Part shown: positions 5,589-9,109 of the stretch, one piece after another
Layout of the letters: every line of letters begins with the position of its first letter
How positions within the stretch are numbered: the first letter of the stretch is position 1
Source of the DNA: JAGXLC01 sp041686375
GTDB lineage: Bacteria > Bacteroidota > Bacteroidia > Bacteroidales > UBA12077
Length of the DNA stretch: 9,109 nucleotides
Assembly: GCA_041686375.1 (NCBI GenBank)
Contig: JAWLEB010000069.1
Span: forward strand, 1-9,109
Direction of reading: 5' to 3'
Program-made: the position numbers and the translations under genes
The notes under the pieces: model-generated
Databases searched by the model: none
What the model saw: only the letters and a program-made list of their open reading frames with translations
What the model was told of the DNA's origin: nothing

Positions 5589-8135
5589 ATGCCACAATCC
5601 GGTAATATGTTTCCAGTCGTTGGTATCGGTGCGTCTGCCGGTGGGTTGGAAGCTTTTGAACAGTTTTTTAAACATGTTCCCGAAGACAGTGGTATGGCAT
5701 ATGTGGTTATTCAACACCTTGATCCGAACCATAAAGGGATGCTCCCTGAGTTGCTTCAGCGGGGTTCAAAACTGGAGGTGCTTCAGGCTAAGAACCGTAT
5801 GAAGGTGAAACCAAACCATGTATATGTAATCCCTCCCAATAAAAGCATGTCTATTGTTAATGGTTCACTTATGTTGTTTCCACCCCGGGAATCAAGGGGG
5901 TTGCGTCTTCCGATAGATTTTTTCTTTCAATCGCTTGCAAAAGATCGGGAAGCGTTAGGTGTTGGAATTGTTCTTTCCGGAATGGGATCCGATGGCATCA
6001 TCGGGATGCAGGCCATTAAAGAAAATAACGGCATAGCTATGGCACAGGAACCTTCCTCTGCAAAATTTAACAGTATGCCCCGGCATGCCGTAGATTTTGT
6101 CAGTCTTGATGCTGTGGCCACTCCTGATGAATTGCCCGGAAAGCTTTTAGAGATTTTTAGTAATGTTTCCCCGGTACCGGAGCCTTCTGCTGCGAAGAAA
6201 ACTGAAATGAGTGCCCTTGAAGAGATTATATATATACTGATAACACAGACCGGCAATGACTTTTCCCTTTATAAAAAAAATACGATGTATCGCCGCATTG
6301 AAAGGCGAATGGATGTTCATAAAATTGATAAGATAGCATCCTATGTGCAGCTTTTGAAGGATAACCCAAAAGAAGTGGATATTCTTTACAAAGAATTGCT
6401 GATCGGGGTAACCAGTTTTTTTCGCAACACAATTGTTTGGGAGGAACTGGAAAGTTCCATTTTCCCCGGAGTATTGGGCAACCTCCCTGACGGAACTGCT
6501 TTAAGAGCCTGGGTGCCCGGGTGCTCGACGGGCGAAGAAGCGTATTCGCTGGCCATTGTCTTTTCAGAAGCACTGAGAAAAATGGAACCCCTGAAGAATA
6601 TTTCATTGCAGATATTTGCCACAGACCTTGATAGTGATGCCATTGAGGCGGCCAGAAAAGGTTTTTTCCGGGAGGAGATCACTGCTGATGTTGCACCGGA
6701 GTATTTGAGTCGTTATTTTGTCAAGACAGGAGATGGGTACATGGTCATACCAGCTATCAGGGAGATGGTCGTTTTTGCGCAACATAATCTGATTATGCAT
6801 CCGCCTTTTATCAACATTGATTGTATTTCGTGTCGCAACTTGCTGATATATTTAGATGCCAAGATGCAAAAGAAAATCACGCGGTTGTTTTTTTATTCAT
6901 TGAATGCAGATGGTTTGCTGATACTGGGTAATTCTGAATCTACAGGCACACTCAATCATTTTTTTAAGCCCCTGAATAACAAACTGAAAATTTATAAACG
7001 CGTTGCGGAAGATACAAAAGTTGATTTGCTGAATCTTCCTTCTGTATTTTCAAGGAAAAATAACACTACTGCAGAAGAACCAACCAGAAATACGCCTGCC
7101 ATGAATATTCAATCGCTTGCCGATCGGCTTTTGCTTCAGCATTTCTCACCTGCCGGTGTGCTTACCAATGATAGCGGGGACATATTATACATTAACGGCC
7201 GAACGGGAAAATACCTTGAGCCGGCATCAGGAAAAGCAAATATGAATATTTTTGCCATGTTGCGTGAAGGGTTACGGCAGGAATTTTCCTATGCCTTTCT
7301 GAAAGCCATGAAGGAAAAAAGCACTGTTGTTCTACGCAATCAACAGACCGGGAAAAGCAAGGACGATATTTCGGTTGATCTCACAATTCAATATATAGAC
7401 AAGCCGGAACCGTTGAAAGGAAATGTGATGGTTATTTTTACTGACCCTCTGAAAAAAAAGGAAACAACCCAGCCTGCAAAAAAAACAAAAGGTTCCGGTG
7501 AAACCAAGAGTGAGAGGGAGGCTGAGTTGGAAAAGAAGTTGCGGTATTCGGAAGAAGAAATGCAGAGTACCATGGAAGAAATGCAAACTACCCAGGAAGA
7601 ACTGAAAACAACCAATGAAGAATTGCAGTCCTCCAATGAAGAATTACAGTCGGCAAACGAAGAACTCACCAGTTCAAGAGAAGAGATGCAAAGCCTGAAC
7701 GAGGAACTTCAAACATTAAATGCAGAACTTCAGACCAAAGTCGATGAATATTCACGGGTAGAAAATGACATGAAAAACCTGCTGGACAGCACAGATATTG
7801 CTACCTTGTTTCTTGATAAAGAACTGAATATTCGTCGTTTCACAAACAAAGCTACCAACATATTTAAATTTATTAAGAGCGATGTTGGCCGGCCATTTAC
7901 CGATCAGGTTTCTGACCTGGATTATCCCGATATGGTGGACGATGCAAATAAAGTTTTGCGAAATCTCGTATTTATACAAAAACAAGTACCAGGTAAAGAT
8001 GGACGCTGGTTTTCTGTCCGGATAATGCCCTATCGCACCACTGATGACAGGATAGAAGGCCTGGTTATTACGTTTATTGATATCACCGAACTAAAAAAAG
8101 CCGAAGAGAAACTAAAATCACTAAGCCATGAATAG
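5589..8135 (+). CDS. CheB-CheR-PAS chemotaxis-type methylesterase/methyltransferase hybrid
   Basis: 848 residues. Residues about 8-190 are a CheB methylesterase domain with the triad in place: Ser16 (GASAGG), His43 (IQHLDP) and Asp135 (GMGSDG). Residues about 205-475 are a CheR methyltransferase with TSFFRN (275-280), the SAM loop PGCSTGEEAYSLA (310-322), ATDLD (344-348) and SCRNLLIYL (414-422). A PAS-like domain follows (about 506-620), then a long coiled coil (about 640-728) of repeated NEELQ/EEMQ heptads and a second PAS (about 730-837) ending DITELKKAEE. There is no N-terminal receiver: an in-frame TGA at 5565-5567 rules out an extension. Related hybrids often continue into a histidine kinase. 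This one stops after LKSLSHE, the first residues of an H-box. It is cytoplasmic with no membrane segment. It overlaps the next PAS gene by 8 bases, so translation is probably coupled. Its partner receptors are not in the window. Confidence 0.95.
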   Translation: MPQSGNMFPVVGIGASAGGLEAFEQFFKHVPEDSGMAYVVIQHLDPNHKGMLPELLQRGSKLEVLQAKNRMKVKPNHVYVIPPNKSMSIVNGSLMLFPPRESRGLRLPIDFFFQSLAKDREALGVGIVLSGMGSDGIIGMQAIKENNGIAMAQEPSSAKFNSMPRHAVDFVSLDAVATPDELPGKLLEIFSNVSPVPEPSAAKKTEMSALEEIIYILITQTGNDFSLYKKNTMYRRIERRMDVHKIDKIASYVQLLKDNPKEVDILYKELLIGVTSFFRNTIVWEELESSIFPGVLGNLPDGTALRAWVPGCSTGEEAYSLAIVFSEALRKMEPLKNISLQIFATDLDSDAIEAARKGFFREEITADVAPEYLSRYFVKTGDGYMVIPAIREMVVFAQHNLIMHPPFINIDCISCRNLLIYLDAKMQKKITRLFFYSLNADGLLILGNSESTGTLNHFFKPLNNKLKIYKRVAEDTKVDLLNLPSVFSRKNNTTAEEPTRNTPAMNIQSLADRLLLQHFSPAGVLTNDSGDILYINGRTGKYLEPASGKANMNIFAMLREGLRQEFSYAFLKAMKEKSTVVLRNQQTGKSKDDISVDLTIQYIDKPEPLKGNVMVIFTDPLKKKETTQPAKKTKGSGETKSEREAELEKKLRYSEEEMQSTMEEMQTTQEELKTTNEELQSSNEELQSANEELTSSREEMQSLNEELQTLNAELQTKVDEYSRVENDMKNLLDSTDIATLFLDKELNIRRFTNKATNIFKFIKSDVGRPFTDQVSDLDYPDMVDDANKVLRNLVFIQKQVPGKDGRWFSVRIMPYRTTDDRIEGLVITFIDITELKKAEEKLKSLSHE

Positions 8136-8679
8136 CGAAGAATTTGATTTCAATGAGTCACGGATGCTCCGCAAGAAAGCCGAAGCAATTCTGAAAGAGA
8201 AGAAGGGGAAAGTCGAACAGAAAGACCTCGAGTCAGACGTAAAAAAACTCTTGCATGAGTTGCAGGTGCATCAGATAGAACTTGAAATGCAGAATGAAGA
8301 GTTGCAACAGGCTTATTCAGAAGCACAAGAGGCACTGAAAAAATATACCTTGCTGTATGATTTTGCGCCAATGGGTTATTTAACAATCAGTGGTGACGGA
8401 ACAATACTAGATCTGAATTTTTCCGCGGCTGAAATGATTGGGGAGAAACGAGGCAGACTGATAAATACCAACTTAAAGCTATTTATTGCAGATGACTCAA
8501 AATCCGAATTTAATGCATTTATTGATAAGGTTTTCGCCAACAAATTAAAACAATCTAGTGTGGTTGTTCTTGACAATGGCGACAATGATTCGATCCGGGC
8601 GTATATGGAAGGTATTTGCATTGAGGAAGACAATCAATGTATTTTGTCCTTCCTGGATATTTCGAAATTTAAAAGATAG
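8128..8679 (+). CDS. Stand-alone PAS domain protein
   Basis: 183 residues. The N-terminal 70 residues are helical and charged (LRKKAEAILKEKK, then LLHELQVHQIELEMQNEELQ), the usual coiled-coil lead-in of Bacteroidota and proteobacterial PAS kinases. One PAS domain (about 72-180) follows: YTLLYDFAPMGYLTISGDG, then ILDLNFSAAEMIG, ending CILSFLDISKFKR. In relatives this type of ending leads into a kinase, GGDEF or further PAS module; here the protein stops. It starts inside the last codons of the CheB-CheR gene (ATGAATAG overlap), without its own Shine-Dalgarno, so it is probably translated by coupling and works with that protein, perhaps by coiled-coil pairing (inference). No transmembrane segment. 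It has a Cys pair around 164-171 but no flavin or heme signature I can name. Confidence 0.9.
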   Translation: MNSEEFDFNESRMLRKKAEAILKEKKGKVEQKDLESDVKKLLHELQVHQIELEMQNEELQQAYSEAQEALKKYTLLYDFAPMGYLTISGDGTILDLNFSAAEMIGEKRGRLINTNLKLFIADDSKSEFNAFIDKVFANKLKQSSVVVLDNGDNDSIRAYMEGICIEEDNQCILSFLDISKFKR

Positions 8680-8730
8680 TTATCAGGTTTTTTAGTCGAT
8701 CAGAGGCGTGCTATAGGATAGTTGTTCAAG

Positions 8731-8754
8731 ACCCCTCCGGCGAGGTGGAGGGGT
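8731..8754. terminator. Perfect 8-bp hairpin after the PAS gene
   Basis: ACCCCTCC (8731-8738) is the exact reverse complement of GGAGGGGT (8747-8754), with an 8-base loop. It lies 51 bases after the PAS stop and just before the stop of the possible minus-strand gene, the position of a two-way terminator. No T-run follows on either strand, so it may instead be a dispersed intergenic palindrome. Confidence 0.5.
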
Positions 8755-8756
8755 AG

Positions 8757-9109
8757 TCAGCGCCAGCCATTTCTGCGGTTTTTTGGGGATTGGACAGGAG
8801 ATTCGATCCTTCGAAAACCTTTACTTATTTCGTCTTTTTGGCTGTTGATTTTGATGGTTTTCTGCCTGTTTTGTTGATTGAAAACGTTGTACCAACATCG
8901 TTTTGTACGATCAGTGAACCGGGCATATGTGGCCAAGCCCTTGTCGACGAGGAAACCATTGTCTTTGGCAATTTCCCTGATTTCATGCATCATATTGGTC
9001 GTCATCAGGGGAACTGGACCCTGGATCACCTGGAAACGGTCATGCTGGATCCGGACAAACTGTTGCCTGATAACCCGGTGATTGAAAACATCCCGGGTGG
9101 CGAACAGGA
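8757..9109 (-). CDS. Possible C-terminal part of a gene entering from the right edge
   Basis: The minus strand is open from the window edge to a TGA at 8759-8757, about 117 codons. It reads LFATRDVFNHRVIRQQ at the edge, then MMHEIREIAKDNGF and DKGLATYARFTDRTK, with a basic tail PKNRRNGWR. G/C-ending codons dominate its first half, as in a real gene. Against it: leucine is scarce, and the plus strand is open in the codon-aligned frame over the same span with an equally protein-like, Phe-rich translation but no early ATG. I do not recognise a family on either strand. The convergent position and the hairpin between it and the PAS gene favour the minus strand. Confidence 0.35.
   Translation of the reverse strand, partial: LFATRDVFNHRVIRQQFVRIQHDRFQVIQGPVPLMTTNMMHEIREIAKDNGFLVDKGLATYARFTDRTKRCWYNVFNQQNRQKTIKINSQKDEISKGFRRIESPVQSPKNRRNGWR

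Noticed and set aside
5282..5605. Open frame spanning the N gap
   Set aside because: It is continuous only because N codons are not stops; it has no ATG start and overlaps the CheB start in another frame.
7332..7669. Two minus-strand Ser/Phe-rich open frames
   Set aside because: They are antisense to the repetitive coiled coil and to the C-terminal part of the first PAS region (7332-7450) of the CheB-CheR protein; the low-complexity composition is explained by the opposite strand.

Overview
The window looks like a chromosomal stretch from a Bacteroidota bacterium (Marinilabiliales/Bacteroidales/Cytophagales-like; the exact lineage cannot be read from it). The reasons are A/T-rich leaders mostly without Shine-Dalgarno sequences, a match to the Bacteroidota -7 element, a short AraC-type regulator with a metal-domain-like N-terminus of a type I know from this phylum, an OmpA-like glycine-zipper lipoprotein followed by a small outer-membrane beta-barrel, and CheB/CheR/PAS sensor proteins lacking a receiver domain. 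The theme is envelope and stress biology rather than metabolism.

Layout. 1-571 is mostly non-coding: it holds three adjacent hairpins and perhaps the N-terminus of a minus-strand gene leaving the left edge. 572-994 (+) encodes a small lipoprotein. It converges, with 19 bases between, on an AraC-type regulator at 1014-1577 (-). The regulator is divergent from 1910-2581 (+, OmpA-family lipoprotein) and 2617-3297 (+, outer-membrane beta-barrel), which look like an operon. The leader of the OmpA gene consists of four tandem 16-17-base repeats ending on the start codon.

3298-5219 holds an anchored envelope protein of unknown function (3550-4386) and two small membrane proteins (4799-5011; 5052-5219, DUF1328/YtjA type). 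About 136 bases covering the leader and first codons of the 4799 gene occur twice. The upstream copy (3347-3482) ends in a dead 15-codon fragment whose start codon reads ATA, so the 3550 gene is bracketed by two copies of one regulatory region. A strongly foldable spacer lies at 4387-4705.

After a 100-N assembly gap (5413-5512), 5589-8135 encodes a CheB-CheR-PAS-coiled coil-PAS protein with both enzyme domains apparently intact. It stops exactly at the Ser-His-Glu that would begin a histidine-kinase H-box. A stand-alone PAS protein (8128-8679) overlaps it by 8 bases. Neither has a visible output domain, so together they look like a split or truncated sensory system. The right edge (8757-9109) is open on both strands behind a perfect 8-bp hairpin and could be the end of a minus-strand gene.

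No tRNA, rRNA, CRISPR array, transposase or integrase was recognised.
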